From positions 1 to 64,000 of the forward strand of contig NZ_QUBS01000027.1 in assembly GCF_003390925.1 (NCBI RefSeq): a stretch of 64,000 nt of DNA, given 5' to 3'. The position numbers and the translations under genes are program-made. The notes under the pieces were generated by a model. The model had not been told where the DNA came from and did not search any database. It saw nothing but the letters and a program-made list of their open reading frames with translations. Positions 9,615 to 19,367 of this stretch are shown piece by piece; the stretch's first letter is position 1, and the number at the start of each line of letters is the position of its first letter. Source of the stretch: Trinickia diaoshuihuensis (GTDB lineage Bacteria > Pseudomonadota > Gammaproteobacteria > Burkholderiales > Burkholderiaceae).

Positions 9615-10238
9615 TCACGCGGGTGATGCGCGCCGAGCATTCTTCGGTCGAAAAGCCGCGACGACCGCGTCGTTCGTGCTCACGTAAGGCCCGCCGATCA
9701 AGTCGATGCAATACGGGACCGCCGCGAAGATACCCGGCACTTTCACGTTACCCGCATCGTCGCGCAAACCTTCCAGCGTTTCCTGAATCGACTTCGGCTG
9801 CCCCGGAAGGTTGATGACCAACGCCGCGTGATCGGCCGTTTCGCGGATGACGGCCACTTGACGCGACAAAATCGCCGTCGGCACGAAATTGAGGCTGATC
9901 TGCCGCATCTGCTCGCCGAAGCCCGGCATTTCCTTGGTCGCCACGGCAAGCGTCGCCTCGGGCGTCACGTCGCGGCGCGCCGGGCCCGTGCCGCCCGTCG
10001 TCAGGACCAGGTCGCAGCCTACCGTATCCACGAGTTCGATCAGCGTGGCCGAAATCTGCGCCGGCTCGTCGGCGATCAGCCGCTTTTCGACGCGCCACGG
10101 CGAGGCGAGCGCTTGGCCGAGCCAGGCCTCGAGCGCGGGCAGCCCCTTGTCCTCGTAGACGCCGCTCGATGCCCGATCGCTGATCGACACGAGGCCGATG
10201 ACGATTTCGTCCGGGTGGCTGCGCGTGGGCTTAGTCAT
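9615..10238 (-). CDS. mog: Molybdopterin adenylyltransferase
   Basis: Mog adenylates molybdopterin before molybdate insertion by MoeA. The 207-residue protein has the MoaB/Mog signature [18 protein letters not shown] and a family-typical N-terminus, [21 protein letters not shown]. The ATG at 10238 lies inside the 3' end of darP (8-nt overlap), so the two are translated as a unit. The remaining cofactor genes of the window (moaA, mobA, moeA) lie 40 kb away. Confidence 0.92.
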   Translation of the reverse strand: MTKPTRSHPDEIVIGLVSISDRASSGVYEDKGLPALEAWLGQALASPWRVEKRLIADEPAQISATLIELVDTVGCDLVLTTGGTGPARRDVTPEATLAVATKEMPGFGEQMRQISLNFVPTAILSRQVAVIRETADHAALVINLPGQPKSIQETLEGLRDDAGNVKVPGIFAAVPYCIDLIGGPYVSTNDAVVAAFRPKNARRASPA

Positions 10239-10836
10239 CGTTCTCTTCGCGCTCCGTTGAATCCTCGTCATCATCGGCCGAGCCGCCCGCTGCGCCGCTT
10301 GCGTTCTTGATCCACTGGAACAGCTCGCGGAAGTAACGCGGCGGCTTGCCTTGCTGCGCTTCCTTGCGCGCATTGCGGATCAGCGTGCGGCCTTCCTGGG
10401 CGTCGGCGCCCGGGTGCTCGCGCAAGAACGCCGTGAACGCGTCGTCGCCGGCGAGCAGCCGTTCGCGCGTCTGCTCGATCCAGTGCAAGCGCGCAGTTTC
10501 GGCCTTGTTCACGCCGCGGTACGTGTCGAGCGCCGTGCGCAGGGCCGCGATTTCGTCTTCGGTCAACGTACGCATGACGCGCCCGATGTACTGGATTTGA
10601 CGCCGTTTGCCTTCATGGTCGGTGATCCGGCGCGCTTCGCGCACGGCATCGCCCAGGTTTTCCGGCATCGGCATGCGTTTGAGCGCGTCTTTCGGCAGCT
10701 CGACGAGATCGACGCCCAGTTGCTGCAGCGCATGCATTTCGCGCTTCAACTGCGATTTGCTGGGGCGCTCGTCGGCGAAATCTTGATCGGCCGGCTCGTC
10801 GTGCTCGATCGGTTGGATACGGGTTTTGCGTGTCAT
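10231..10836 (-). CDS. darP: Ribosome biogenesis factor DarP (YjgA)
   Basis: This 201-residue, highly charged protein ([20 protein letters not shown]...[16 protein letters not shown]) belongs to the YjgA family, which promotes late 50S assembly around the peptidyl-transferase centre. The C-terminus is strongly acidic ([14 protein letters not shown]). Its 3' end overlaps mog. It is divergent from pmbA across a 174-bp gap. Confidence 0.9.
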   Translation of the reverse strand: MTRKTRIQPIEHDEPADQDFADERPSKSQLKREMHALQQLGVDLVELPKDALKRMPMPENLGDAVREARRITDHEGKRRQIQYIGRVMRTLTEDEIAALRTALDTYRGVNKAETARLHWIEQTRERLLAGDDAFTAFLREHPGADAQEGRTLIRNARKEAQQGKPPRYFRELFQWIKNASGAAGGSADDDEDSTEREENDD

Positions 10837-11010
10837 GGGCGATATTGTAGCGTGCGCCGGGGCCGCGTCCGACGGGTGTCCGCGACCATCGGGCCAAGCC
10901 TTGCTATGATCGCGGGATGCGAATGATCGGGTATGCTGGCACGGCGCAGATTCGACGGCGGCGACCCGAGCGATGCTCAACGAACAGCACTTCACCGGAC
11001 GGCACTCACG

Positions 11011-12381
11011 ATGGCAGCGGATACGGAAACCTCTCAACGCTTTTTCCCGCACACCCAAGATGAATTGAAGGAGATCGCCTCCGACATCCTCAAGCACGCG
11101 AAGTCGCTCGGCGCGACGGATGCGGCGACCGAGATCTCGGAAGGCGATGGACTGTCGGTGTCCGTACGCCGCGGCGAGGTCGAAACCATCGAGCACAACC
11201 GCGACAAGATGGTCGGGGTGACCGTGTTCATCGGCGCCAAGCGCGGCAATGCCAGCACGTCGGATTTCTCCAAAGAGGCCTTGCGCGATACGGTGGCCGC
11301 GGCCTACAACATCGCGCGGTTTACCGCCGAGGACGATTGCGCCGGTCTCGCGGAAGCCGAACTCTTGGAGACGGCGCCGCGCGATCTCGATTTGTACCAC
11401 CCGTGGCATTTGTCGGCCGACGAGGCCGTCGAAATCGCTCGCCGGGCCGAGGATGCGGCGTTCGCCACGGATCCGCAGATTCGCAATTCGGAAGGCGCGA
11501 GCGTTTCCGCGCAGCATTCGCAGTTCGTGCTGGCCACGACGCGCGGCTTTTTGTCCGGCTATCCGTACTCGCGTCACTATGTGGCATGCGCGCCGATCGC
11601 CGGCAGCGGCCGCCATATGCAGCGCGACGATTGGTATTCGTCCAAGCGCGACGCGCAAGCGCTCGCGAATCCCGAGGCGATCGGCCGTTACGCCGCCGAG
11701 CGCGCGCTCGCGCGGCTCGGCGCACGCCGGCTCGATACGCGCAAGGTGCCCGTGCTGTTCGAGGCGCCGCTCGCGGCCGGTCTGCTCGGCGCATTCGTGC
11801 AGGCGACGAGCGGCGGCGCGTTGTACCGCAAGACGTCGTTTCTCGTCGACAGCCTCGGCAAGAGCGTCTTCGCCCCCCATGTGCAGATCGTCGAAGACCC
11901 GCATGTGCCGCGCGCGATGGGCAGCGCGCCGTTCGACGAAGAGGGCGTGCGCACGAAGCAGCGTTCGGTCGTGAAGGACGGCGTCGTCGAGGGTTATTTT
12001 CTGTCGACTTACTCGGCGCGCAAGCTCGGCATGCAGACGACCGGTAACGCAGGCGGTTCGCACAATCTGACGCTGACGAGCAGCGAGACGCGGCCCGAGG
12101 ACGATTTCAAGGCGATGCTCAAGAAGCTCGGCACCGGATTGCTGTTGACCGAGCTGATGGGGCAGGGCGTCAACTACGTGACGGGCGATTACTCGCGCGG
12201 GGCGTCGGGCTTTTGGGTGGAAAACGGCGAGATCCAATACCCGGTCGAAGAAATCACCGTGGCCGGGACCTTGCAGGAGATGTTCCGCCATATCGTCGCG
12301 ATCGGCGCCGATTCGCTCGTGCGCGGCACGAAGCAAACGGGCTCCGTGCTGATCGAACGTATGACGATCGCGGGGCAGTAA
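11011..12381 (+). CDS. pmbA: Metalloprotease PmbA (TldE)
   Basis: PmbA pairs with TldD to form a peptidase that matures microcin B17 and degrades unfolded peptides; the zinc site is in TldD. The 456-residue product matches the family over its length, including [17 protein letters not shown] near the N-terminus and [29 protein letters not shown] near the C-terminus. [12 protein letters not shown] at 11011 is the likeliest start; the upstream in-frame extension is not family-like. TldD is not encoded in this window. Confidence 0.93.
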   Translation: MAADTETSQRFFPHTQDELKEIASDILKHAKSLGATDAATEISEGDGLSVSVRRGEVETIEHNRDKMVGVTVFIGAKRGNASTSDFSKEALRDTVAAAYNIARFTAEDDCAGLAEAELLETAPRDLDLYHPWHLSADEAVEIARRAEDAAFATDPQIRNSEGASVSAQHSQFVLATTRGFLSGYPYSRHYVACAPIAGSGRHMQRDDWYSSKRDAQALANPEAIGRYAAERALARLGARRLDTRKVPVLFEAPLAAGLLGAFVQATSGGALYRKTSFLVDSLGKSVFAPHVQIVEDPHVPRAMGSAPFDEEGVRTKQRSVVKDGVVEGYFLSTYSARKLGMQTTGNAGGSHNLTLTSSETRPEDDFKAMLKKLGTGLLLTELMGQGVNYVTGDYSRGASGFWVENGEIQYPVEEITVAGTLQEMFRHIVAIGADSLVRGTKQTGSVLIERMTIAGQ

Positions 12382-12413
12382 CGCGGTAGTAAGGGCGCGC
12401 GGCGGCGCGATCG

Positions 12414-12914
12414 CTAGACCAGCGCGCGCGCCTTGCGGCGATACGCCACGCGCGCATAGTCGAACGCTTCCGCCCGGTACGCCTCGCGCGACACGATTTC
12501 CCATTGCGCGGGATCGGGTGCCGGAAACGTCGCATCGCCTTCGAAGTCCGCATCGATCTCGGTGATGACGAGCTTGTCGGCCAAGCCGATACCCTCGGCG
12601 TAAAGCTGCGTGCCGCCGATGAGGAACGCCTCGGGCGCGTCGTCCTTGGCGGCCAGCTTGAGCGCTTGCTCGATACTCGTCGCCATCTCGCAACCTTCGA
12701 ACTTTCGCGTCGCGTCGCGCGTCACCACGATATTGCGCCGCCCCGGCAGCGGACGCCCGATCGACTCGTGCGTTTTGCGTCCCATGATGATCGGCGCGCC
12801 CATCGTCGCGCGCTTGAAGAAGCCGAGGTCCTCTGGCAGATGCCACGGCAGTTGGTTGTTGCGGCCGATCACACCGTTGCGGGCGCGGGCGACGATGATC
12901 GTCAGTGTCGTCAT
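12414..12914 (-). CDS. folA: Dihydrofolate reductase
   Basis: The 166-residue enzyme reduces dihydrofolate with NADPH. It has the substrate-loop pattern [22 protein letters not shown] and the NADPH-binding [14 protein letters not shown]. It lies on the opposite strand to thyA, its usual metabolic partner, which is found 10 kb to the right. The 12.99-22.78 kb amyloid-like block lies between them. Confidence 0.95.
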   Translation of the reverse strand: MTTLTIIVARARNGVIGRNNQLPWHLPEDLGFFKRATMGAPIIMGRKTHESIGRPLPGRRNIVVTRDATRKFEGCEMATSIEQALKLAAKDDAPEAFLIGGTQLYAEGIGLADKLVITEIDADFEGDATFPAPDPAQWEIVSREAYRAEAFDYARVAYRRKARALV

Positions 12915-12991
12915 GGCAAGAATGCAGTGAAATGGTCCGCCGATTTTACGCGACTGCCGCTCGTGCGCCGATTCGCCGCGACGCACGCACT

Positions 12992-14497
12992 CTAGTCTGC
13001 CGCGCTCTTGTCGTCCCCCGCCACGCTCGATTCGTTCGCCTCGCCTGGCTTTTCCTCCGACGCCGCGGGGTCTCTCAGTCCGTGCGAACCCATCAACCGA
13101 TAGAGCGTGACGCGCGAAATGCCCAGATCCATCGCCGCTTCGTTGAGCCGATGCCGATGCCGCAGCAACGCCGCTTCGATCGCCCGCTTTTCCGCGGCCT
13201 CGCGGGCTTGAGCGAGCGTCATCGACTGCTGCTCGGTGAATTGCGCTAAGTCGAGGTCCTCAGCGCTAATCAGCTTGCCCTCGGCCATGACGATCGCGCG
13301 CCGCACGCGATTGATCAGTTCGCGCACGTTGCCCGGCCAACCGTATTTATGCATCGCCTCGATCGCCGATGGCGCGAAACCGCGGATGCGGCGCGCGCTG
13401 TCGGTTTTGAACTTGTGCAACACGTGGTGGGCCAAGATTTCGATGTCCTTGCCGCGCGATCGCAGCGGCGGCTCGTCGATACGAAGCACGCACAGACGAT
13501 GAAACAAATCCGCTCGGAACCGGCCGTCGCGCATCGCGCCTTCGAGATCGACATGCGTGGCAGAGATCACGCGCACGTCGACCACGATCGATTCGCGCCC
13601 GCCGAGCCGTTCGATCTTGCCCTCCTGTAGAAAACGCAACAGGCTCGCTTGACTTTCCAGCGGCAAATCGCCGATTTCGTCGAGGAACAACGTGCCGCCG
13701 TTGGCCGCTTCGACGCGTCCGATTTTGCGTTGGTTAGCGCCCGTGAAGGCGCCGCGCTCGTAACCGAACAACTCCGATTGCAGCAAGTGGTGCGGAATGG
13801 CGCCGCAATTGATCGCGACGAACGGTTCCTTGCGCCGCGGCGAGCGTTCGTGAATCGCGACGGCGGTCAACTCCTTGCCGGTACCCGATTCGCCCGCGAT
13901 AAAAACGGCGGCGTCGGTATTCGCCACTTTGCGGATCGTGCGGAAGAGCTGCTGCATCGCCTCACAAGTGCCGACCATTTCGTCGTCGCCCGCGCCCGCT
14001 ACGCCCGCGGCGAGATCGAGATCGCTCAGTGTCACCATACCGAACGCGTGGCCCAGCAAATAGTCGATCGTCGGTGCCGTGGCCGGCAGCGGCAGGTAAC
14101 CGAAGCAGTAGCTACGGATCAGGCGCCGCGCGTCGGGTTCGTCGAGCCGGTCGGGGTTCGCGAGCGCCACCCAGCCGACGAGCGGCTGGCGCAAGCAGGT
14201 TTCGAGCGCGGCGACCTCACGCGCGCTGAAGCGCGAGAGATCGACGATACCCGCGTAGGGGACGTCGAGCCGGATCAGGCGCGCGCAATCGGCCGGGCTG
14301 CGCGCGAGCGTCACCGTCCAGCCGCGCGCTTTCAACTGATCGACGAGGTTCGCGTCGGGCGAGCGCGAAAAATAGACGAGCATGCGCTCGTCCAGCTCTC
14401 GTTCGCACTCGCCCACGCGTTTGCCGCGCGTGAGCGCCAAAGCCGGTCCACTGGCGCCGGCCGGGCCGACCGATGAGAGATGAGATGTATCGCGCAC
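12992..14497 (-). CDS. VpsR-type sigma-54 enhancer-binding regulator (first copy)
   Basis: This 501-residue protein has a receiver-like N-terminal domain (about 39-155, with VDLS and Asp86 at the usual phosphoacceptor place), a sigma-54 AAA+ domain (GESGTGKE at 202-209, GAFTGA at 249-254, LFLDEIGD at 270-277) and a C-terminal Fis-type helix-turn-helix ([20 protein letters not shown]). An intact GAFTGA loop means it should contact sigma-54. The order matches VpsR, a c-di-GMP-responsive biofilm regulator. The start is GTG with GGGGGC just upstream; MLVYFSRSP at 14383 is an alternative. It begins 22 nt after the barrel-protein gene and is probably the last gene of the amyloid-like operon. Confidence 0.85.
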   Translation of the reverse strand: MRDTSHLSSVGPAGASGPALALTRGKRVGECERELDERMLVYFSRSPDANLVDQLKARGWTVTLARSPADCARLIRLDVPYAGIVDLSRFSAREVAALETCLRQPLVGWVALANPDRLDEPDARRLIRSYCFGYLPLPATAPTIDYLLGHAFGMVTLSDLDLAAGVAGAGDDEMVGTCEAMQQLFRTIRKVANTDAAVFIAGESGTGKELTAVAIHERSPRRKEPFVAINCGAIPHHLLQSELFGYERGAFTGANQRKIGRVEAANGGTLFLDEIGDLPLESQASLLRFLQEGKIERLGGRESIVVDVRVISATHVDLEGAMRDGRFRADLFHRLCVLRIDEPPLRSRGKDIEILAHHVLHKFKTDSARRIRGFAPSAIEAMHKYGWPGNVRELINRVRRAIVMAEGKLISAEDLDLAQFTEQQSMTLAQAREAAEKRAIEAALLRHRHRLNEAAMDLGISRVTLYRLMGSHGLRDPAASEEKPGEANESSVAGDDKSAAD

Positions 14498-14519
14498 GAT
14501 GCCCCCGTATGGTCAAGCA

Positions 14520-15944
14520 TCAAAAGGTGTACGGGAACCGCACGCCGAAGACGAAGTTCGGCGCATCGGGCGTGAGCCCAATGGATACCGATCCGTTGAT
14601 CGTCAGGTGCTTGTTCACCACGTGGTTCAAACCGAAGTTGACCGCGGCCGCGACGGTCTCGCTGCCGGGCACTTTCTGCCAACCCTGCCCGGGCGCTTGC
14701 GTCTTGCTTTGCGACTCGATCGCCATCGTGTAGGAGACGCTCGCCGAATCTTTCTCGGAGAACGCGAGCGCGACGCCGGCGCCCCCTTGGAAGACGTCGC
14801 CCAGTTTGACCTTCGCGGGCTGAGACTGGCCTTGGACCGAGGAGATATCCGAGAACGAGCGCGCGAGGTTGTACGTATAGGACGCACTGCCGAACAGCAC
14901 GACCGGGTCGTAGGTCTTCAGGACCGAGACGCCGGCCGTGACGTTCCAAAAGCCGGTGCCGGTGGGCAGCTTCGTCGGCGCGACGAGGCTCGTATTATTC
15001 GGGTCAACCTGAACGAGCTTGATCCCGAACGGCGAGGTGCCCGTCGGCGCCTTGACGCGTAAGCTGGCGACGACGTCGGGCCAACTCCCGCTCTCCTTGA
15101 GCAATTGGTAGTAGACGCCGAAGTTGACGTCCCCGATCGCGCTCGAATTGCCCGAGGCGTCCGACAGCGCGCTGGCCGCGCCGCCGGCGCCGCCCACGAT
15201 GAAGTTGCTATGGCGATAAACGTAGGGCACGTCCACGTCGAAGCTGATGCGATCGGTCAAGCCGTAACGCGCGTCGAGATCGGCCATCACTTGGTGCGAT
15301 TTGGTTTCGCCCAAGTTGATGTTGCCGAGGAAGATCGCATCGAGCGCGAGGAAACCCGATAGCTGCAACTGACGCCGGTCGTAGTAGGTGTCGCTGATGC
15401 CCCAGTCGAGCGTGAGCTTGCGGTCGAATAACGGCGCGTGCTCGCGCTGGACGACCGCGTTTTCGGCTTCGGTGCGCGACGGCTGCGCGGCTTTTTGCGT
15501 CGTGCCGATCGCACTGCCGGGCTCGCCGCCGGCCGGCGCGGGGAGCGAGGGGGTCGTGGGTACGCCGGTCGCCGTCGAGGCGCCGCTCGTCGGTCCCGCC
15601 GACCCGGGGGCGACTTGCGCGAGCGGGGGCAAGGGAACGGGCAAGCCGTCGGCGCCCGGCGGCGGTACGGGCGATGCCGCGGCGGCGCCGGTATCGCCCG
15701 CGAGGCCGCGGCCGCGCTGCGCCATCTCCAACTGAGTGACCTGCATTTCGAGCGATTGAATTTGCCGTTGCTGTTCGTCCACCACACGCATCAACGTGGT
15801 CAGCCGCTGCTCGAGCGATTGCTCCGCGAGCGCCTGCGCCGATGCGAGTTGCGGTGAGACGAGTGCGAGTATCGCCGCCGGTATCGCGGCGAGCCTCGTG
15901 CGGCCGCAGCGCCGCCGCGCGTCCCTCGATGATGTTTTAGACAT
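14520..15944 (-). CDS. FapF-like outer-membrane beta-barrel exporter with N-terminal coiled coil
   Basis: The 474-residue product has a basic N-terminus and signal peptide (to about residue 37), a heptad-like coiled coil (40-76, EQSLEQRLTTLMRVVDEQQR and on), a Pro/Ala/Gly linker (80-160), then a barrel-like region (173-474) ending in VRFPYTF with a terminal Phe, as in outer-membrane proteins. Coiled coil plus barrel is the architecture of FapF, the trimeric pore that exports Fap amyloid subunits in Pseudomonas. Position after the C39 peptidase and FapE-like genes matches fap order. GGGGGGA upstream of the ATG is a good ribosome binding site. A generic annotation would be 'transporter'; FapF-like is an inference. 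Confidence 0.72.
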   Translation of the reverse strand: MSKTSSRDARRRCGRTRLAAIPAAILALVSPQLASAQALAEQSLEQRLTTLMRVVDEQQRQIQSLEMQVTQLEMAQRGRGLAGDTGAAAASPVPPPGADGLPVPLPPLAQVAPGSAGPTSGASTATGVPTTPSLPAPAGGEPGSAIGTTQKAAQPSRTEAENAVVQREHAPLFDRKLTLDWGISDTYYDRRQLQLSGFLALDAIFLGNINLGETKSHQVMADLDARYGLTDRISFDVDVPYVYRHSNFIVGGAGGAASALSDASGNSSAIGDVNFGVYYQLLKESGSWPDVVASLRVKAPTGTSPFGIKLVQVDPNNTSLVAPTKLPTGTGFWNVTAGVSVLKTYDPVVLFGSASYTYNLARSFSDISSVQGQSQPAKVKLGDVFQGGAGVALAFSEKDSASVSYTMAIESQSKTQAPGQGWQKVPGSETVAAAVNFGLNHVVNKHLTINGSVSIGLTPDAPNFVFGVRFPYTF

Positions 15945-15975
15945 GTCGGTCCCCCCGGCCTTGCTTCGGCGTTTG

Positions 15976-16004
15976 AGGCGATCTCGCTGCTCGAGCGATC
16001 GCCT
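15976..16004 (-). other. Intercistronic hairpin before the FapF-like gene
   Basis: AGGCGATC (15976-15983) is repeated in inverse as GATCGCCT (15997-16004), and inner bases extend the stem. No T tract follows on the minus strand. It lies in the 138-nt gap between the FapE-like and FapF-like genes, where it could stabilise or process the mRNA. Confidence 0.5.
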
Positions 16005-16082
16005 TTCACGCCGGTTTATATCGATTGCTTATTGCTCGCCCGCGCGCCCCTCGATCGAACCCTGTCGGACCTGCCGGCCGCG

Positions 16083-17090
16083 TCAGTGCCTTGGCATTGC
16101 CGAGTTTCGTAATGCGTCGAGCACCCCCAACTGCCGTAACAACGCGCCCGACATCCCTTGCGTCTGGACGCTCAGTTGCAACTGATTCACCACCGCTTGC
16201 GCGTTGCCCGCCACTTGAACCAGTTGTGCGATCGAACCGCCCGCACCTTGGTTGGAGGCGGGCGCGATGGTCTGCGTGGCGACGCCGGCCGGCGTTTGCA
16301 ACGTCAGCGCGACGCCGCCCCCGGCGAACGTCACGTCGGCCTTCACGTGTCCCGACGCACTCGTCGCGGATGCGCTCGTCGTATTCGCGCTTGTATTCGC
16401 GCTTGGGCCTGCCCCGGTCCCGGATGGGCTGGACCCGTTGAAATCGATGACGGCCGAATTCGAACTCGCATTGCCGTTGCCCGCGACCTGGGTCACTTGT
16501 GAGACGCCACTCACCGAGACGTTTTGGCCACCCGTGGCGCTCGCTTGCGGGTTGGCTCCGGCGCTGGCGGGCGCCGTGGCGGAGAGCGCGGTTGCCGATG
16601 CGGGCGGCGCATTGCCGTTGCTTCTGCCCGCGACCGCGGCATTGGCGCCGGCATTGGCGTTTACGTTGACTCCGACGTTGCCGTTCGCATTGCCGTTCCC
16701 ATTGCCATTGCCGTAATGGTTGCCGTGATTCGTACCGTCGCTCGCTTGCGCGGAGCTCGTTACTTGCGCCGACAACGAGTTGTCGGCATTGGTCGTGATC
16801 GTGAGCTTGCCGTGCGCGCTAGCCGATGCGCCGTTCGGCATTTGCCATTGCGACATGAGTTCCAGCACGAGGCCCGATACCATCTCGGCGCCCGGCGCCT
16901 TGCCGGTTTGATGCGACAGCACGTCGTCGCCGACGGCTTGCCAACTGATATGCTCCGCCGCGGCGCTAGCCTGAATCGAGAGGAACTCGGGCGGCGCGGC
17001 GAGCCGTTCGGCGGCATGCGTGGCGCTCGCGAGCCCGCCCGCGGCAAGGGCGAGCGCAAGCTTGAGCGGTGAGACTAAGAAGTGCTTCAT
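16083..17090 (-). CDS. Exported Asn/Gly/Ala-rich repeat protein (FapE position)
   Basis: This 335-residue protein has a signal peptide (MKHFLVSPLKLALALAAGGLASATHAA), a folded-looking N-terminal part (28-110) with VGDDVLSHQTGKAPG, a low-complexity Asn/Gly run (120-160), and two amyloid-type repeats: VSQVTQVAGNGNASSNSAVI (196-215) and a related one at 286-305 (IAQLVQVAGNAQ). These resemble the repeats in the two upstream subunit proteins. Its place between the C39 peptidase and the barrel protein is that of fapE in Pseudomonas, so it may be a minor fibre component or adaptor (inference). It starts 6 nt after the peptidase stop codon. Confidence 0.65.
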   Translation of the reverse strand: MKHFLVSPLKLALALAAGGLASATHAAERLAAPPEFLSIQASAAAEHISWQAVGDDVLSHQTGKAPGAEMVSGLVLELMSQWQMPNGASASAHGKLTITTNADNSLSAQVTSSAQASDGTNHGNHYGNGNGNGNANGNVGVNVNANAGANAAVAGRSNGNAPPASATALSATAPASAGANPQASATGGQNVSVSGVSQVTQVAGNGNASSNSAVIDFNGSSPSGTGAGPSANTSANTTSASATSASGHVKADVTFAGGGVALTLQTPAGVATQTIAPASNQGAGGSIAQLVQVAGNAQAVVNQLQLSVQTQGMSGALLRQLGVLDALRNSAMPRH

Positions 17091-17096
17091 GGTCTG

Positions 17097-17807
17097 TCAG
17101 AACCAGTCTGCCTTAGACAATCCGTAATCCACGAAGGGCGTCGCGGCCGTGCTCGCGTCGAGCGCTCGCTCGCGCAGCTTCAAAGCCAGCGACACGTTGT
17201 CCTGCAACAACTCGGAGTTCTCCTTGAACGGCTTGCCGAGGACCGCGAACACGAGCCCGTTCCAACTCGCGACGAAATCCTGATCGAGCACGATCCGATT
17301 GCCGAGCGCGGGGTCCGCGATGAATACGCGCCCGTTCTCGGCATGTTTGACGATGACGAAGTGCTCGTAGCCGCCGATGTTCATCAGCACGAGCACGGGG
17401 ATTTGCAGGTGATAGAGCGCGTCCAGACTGACGCGAAAGCCGCGGCCGCGCAGGCCGATCGTCTCGACGAAGTGCTTCATGTCGAGCATCGAGAAGCCGT
17501 TCTTGACGACGACTTCCGGTGTCGAGAACGCCATCATGCGGCGAATCAATTCGGGCTCGGGGATATCGATGCCGTAGCCGTATTTGAGCAACGTCGCGAG
17601 CGCGGCGGAGCCGCAGCTATAGTCATAGCGCTGACTCACGATATGGCCGTATCGAATATCTCGCATGGAGCGCACCGTTTTGACGAGGGGTACGCCGGCA
17701 AGGTTAGACGTATCGATGCTCGACTGAGCGTTGCTTGGCGCACATATCGCGGCGCTCGCAAGCGCGGCAAAAGTTCGCCATGCCGCGTATCGGGACTGGA
17801 CTGACAT
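17097..17807 (-). CDS. C39-family cysteine peptidase, stand-alone and exported (FapD-like)
   Basis: With the start at 17807 (GAGGGAAGC upstream) the protein is 236 residues with a signal peptide ending near APSNAQ. The C39 papain-like core is clear: Gln59 and Cys65 in QRYDYSCGSAAL, His149 in GGYEHFVIVK, and Asp165 in FIADPALGN. There is no ABC transporter domain, unlike bacteriocin exporters, so it should act in the periplasm. This is the FapD arrangement, a peptidase needed for Fap amyloid export. The in-frame ATG at 17831 lies inside a hairpin and is less likely. It follows the main repeat protein and precedes the FapE-position gene. Confidence 0.82.
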   Translation of the reverse strand: MSVQSRYAAWRTFAALASAAICAPSNAQSSIDTSNLAGVPLVKTVRSMRDIRYGHIVSQRYDYSCGSAALATLLKYGYGIDIPEPELIRRMMAFSTPEVVVKNGFSMLDMKHFVETIGLRGRGFRVSLDALYHLQIPVLVLMNIGGYEHFVIVKHAENGRVFIADPALGNRIVLDQDFVASWNGLVFAVLGKPFKENSELLQDNVSLALKLRERALDASTAATPFVDYGLSKADWF

Positions 17808-17826
17808 GCTGCTTCCCTCGTGAAGG

Positions 17827-17861
17827 CGCATACCGACCGCTTTGCGGGCGGCCGGTATGCG
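17827..17861 (-). other. Intercistronic hairpin between fibre-subunit and peptidase genes
   Basis: CGCATACCG (17827-17835) and CGGTATGCG (17853-17861) form a perfect 9-bp stem; CCGC-TTT-GCGG can form an inner stem. There is no T tract. It lies 20 nt upstream of the peptidase start and 63 nt after the fibre-subunit stop, the usual place for an element that protects or uncouples the upstream message. Confidence 0.6.
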
Positions 17862-17924
17862 TGAGCGCTTGCTACCAGCGAAGGTCTAGCGGTGCGCGTC
17901 TGCGCTAGCCGTCGATGGGCTCGC

Positions 17925-19337
17925 TCAATGACCGCTGATGTTCGTCGCCGCGATCGCCAGACCGTTGTGCTGCAAGTTGCCCGCGCCGCCGGCGATGTTC
18001 ACGCCGATGTTGCCGGTCGCGTTTTGCAACGCATTGCTGCCGATCATCGCGGTGCCGCTGATCGAGCCTTGGAAGCTCAGGTTCGCCGATTGGCCGTTGT
18101 TGTCGGTGGCGACCATCGCGACGGCGAGCGGTTGCGCGCCATCCTTCAGGTTCGTCGTCGATGCGGCCAGGCTGTTGTTCTGCACGTTGGCGACACCCGC
18201 GGCGATGTTCACGCCCACATTGCCCGATACGCCGCTCAGCGAGCCGTCGCCGAGGGAAGCGTTGAGGATGAAGTTGTTGACCTTCGCCGTTCCGCCGGAC
18301 GATTGTGTGCTGAAGATCTGTGCGTTGCCGAACACATTGCCTTGATCGACCGATGCCAGCGACGCATCGTTGCTTTGCGCGTTGTCGACGCCTTCGGCGA
18401 CGTTCATGCCGATGTTGCCCGACGCCCCGCTACCGGCGCCCGTGCCCGTCGTCGCCGTCAGGGTGCCCGGCTTTTGGGTGTTGATGTAGTCCGTCACCGA
18501 ACCGGTCACCGTCACGTTGGTCGAGTCTTTCGAGTTGGCGTAGGCCCACGCCGCGGAGTGGCTCTTCTCGTGCGACTCGCTCCAGGCGGCGCCGCCCGAC
18601 GATTGTTCGGCGAATGCTTGGCCGCCCGAGCCTTGATCGGCATGGAACTTCCAAGCCGCGCCTTGGCCCGAGCCGCTATTGGCGCTCTTGCTTTGCGACG
18701 AAGACGAGCTATCCGTCGCGCTGCCTTCGAACGCGTTCAAGTTCAGGCTGCCGTTCGCGCTGAAGGTGCCGTACCCGTGGCGATCGTCGCCGTGATGATC
18801 GTTATCCGAGCGGTACTTGTAGTTCAAGCTCGCCGAACCGCTTGCCGTCAAGGTCGCGCTCGCGTCTTGCGACGTATGCGATTCGCTGCTGGCGCTGCTC
18901 GATTTTTGGTTGCTGTACTCGTAGCCGCCGCCCGAGATCGAGCTGCTTTGGTTCTTGTAGGCGTAGGCCGACGATTCTTCGAAGCCCTGCGCGAACGACT
19001 TGGAACCCGATTCGCTGCTCTTGCTCCAGCCGGTCGAATAGCCGCCGCCCTTCACCGAGCGGTAATTGTTGTCGAACGCGGTCGTGACCGAACCCATCGT
19101 GTAGCTTTGCGCCGTCGGATCGAGCGTGGCGTGCGACCAGGCGGCTTGCGTGTTGTTGACGACGGCACCCACCGTGCTCGACACGGTGACGCAGCCGAAC
19201 AGGCGCACGAAGCCTTCGATGCCAACGTTTTCGCCGACGATCGTGGCGTTGAAGATGTAGGGGTTCTTGACCTGATGCGCGAATGCGGTGCCCGACGCTG
19301 CTGCCAGCACTGCCGCTGCGATAAGTGTGCGCTTCAT
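17925..19337 (-). CDS. Amyloid-type repeat protein, probable major fibre subunit (FapC-like)
   Basis: This 470-residue protein has a signal peptide (MKRTLIAAAVLAAASGTAFA), a short N-terminal segment with the only cysteine (Cys49), a Ser/Gly/Ala/Tyr/Trp-rich stretch (about 85-280), and three imperfect repeats in the C-terminal third: 304-328, 369-392 and 439-463, with core GNIGVNIAGGAGNLQHN. Conserved Gly, Asn and Gln placements are those of FapB/FapC repeats (G-N-x-G-x-N-x-A-x-G-x-x-N-x-Q-x-N). Pseudomonas FapC also has three repeats split by linkers, but the long Ser-rich N-terminal block here is unlike it, and no C-terminal CxxC is present. CGGAG precedes the start. Databases may call such proteins 'heme utilization protein'; nothing here suggests heme binding. 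Confidence 0.75.
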   Translation of the reverse strand: MKRTLIAAAVLAAASGTAFAHQVKNPYIFNATIVGENVGIEGFVRLFGCVTVSSTVGAVVNNTQAAWSHATLDPTAQSYTMGSVTTAFDNNYRSVKGGGYSTGWSKSSESGSKSFAQGFEESSAYAYKNQSSSISGGGYEYSNQKSSSASSESHTSQDASATLTASGSASLNYKYRSDNDHHGDDRHGYGTFSANGSLNLNAFEGSATDSSSSSQSKSANSGSGQGAAWKFHADQGSGGQAFAEQSSGGAAWSESHEKSHSAAWAYANSKDSTNVTVTGSVTDYINTQKPGTLTATTGTGAGSGASGNIGMNVAEGVDNAQSNDASLASVDQGNVFGNAQIFSTQSSGGTAKVNNFILNASLGDGSLSGVSGNVGVNIAAGVANVQNNSLAASTTNLKDGAQPLAVAMVATDNNGQSANLSFQGSISGTAMIGSNALQNATGNIGVNIAGGAGNLQHNGLAIAATNISGH

Positions 19338-19367
19338 GATGACGCTCCGAAAAAAAGAGGTGCTGCG

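Noticed and set aside
10231-12846. 871-codon minus-strand open frame across darP and pmbA
   Set aside because: Only its 3' part (darP, 10231-10836) is a gene; the rest is antisense to pmbA.
17097-17807. C39 peptidase as part of a bacteriocin exporter
   Set aside because: It has no ABC or membrane domain, and no ABC transporter or HlyD-type gene is nearby; the gene has a signal peptide and sits in a barrel/repeat-protein operon.
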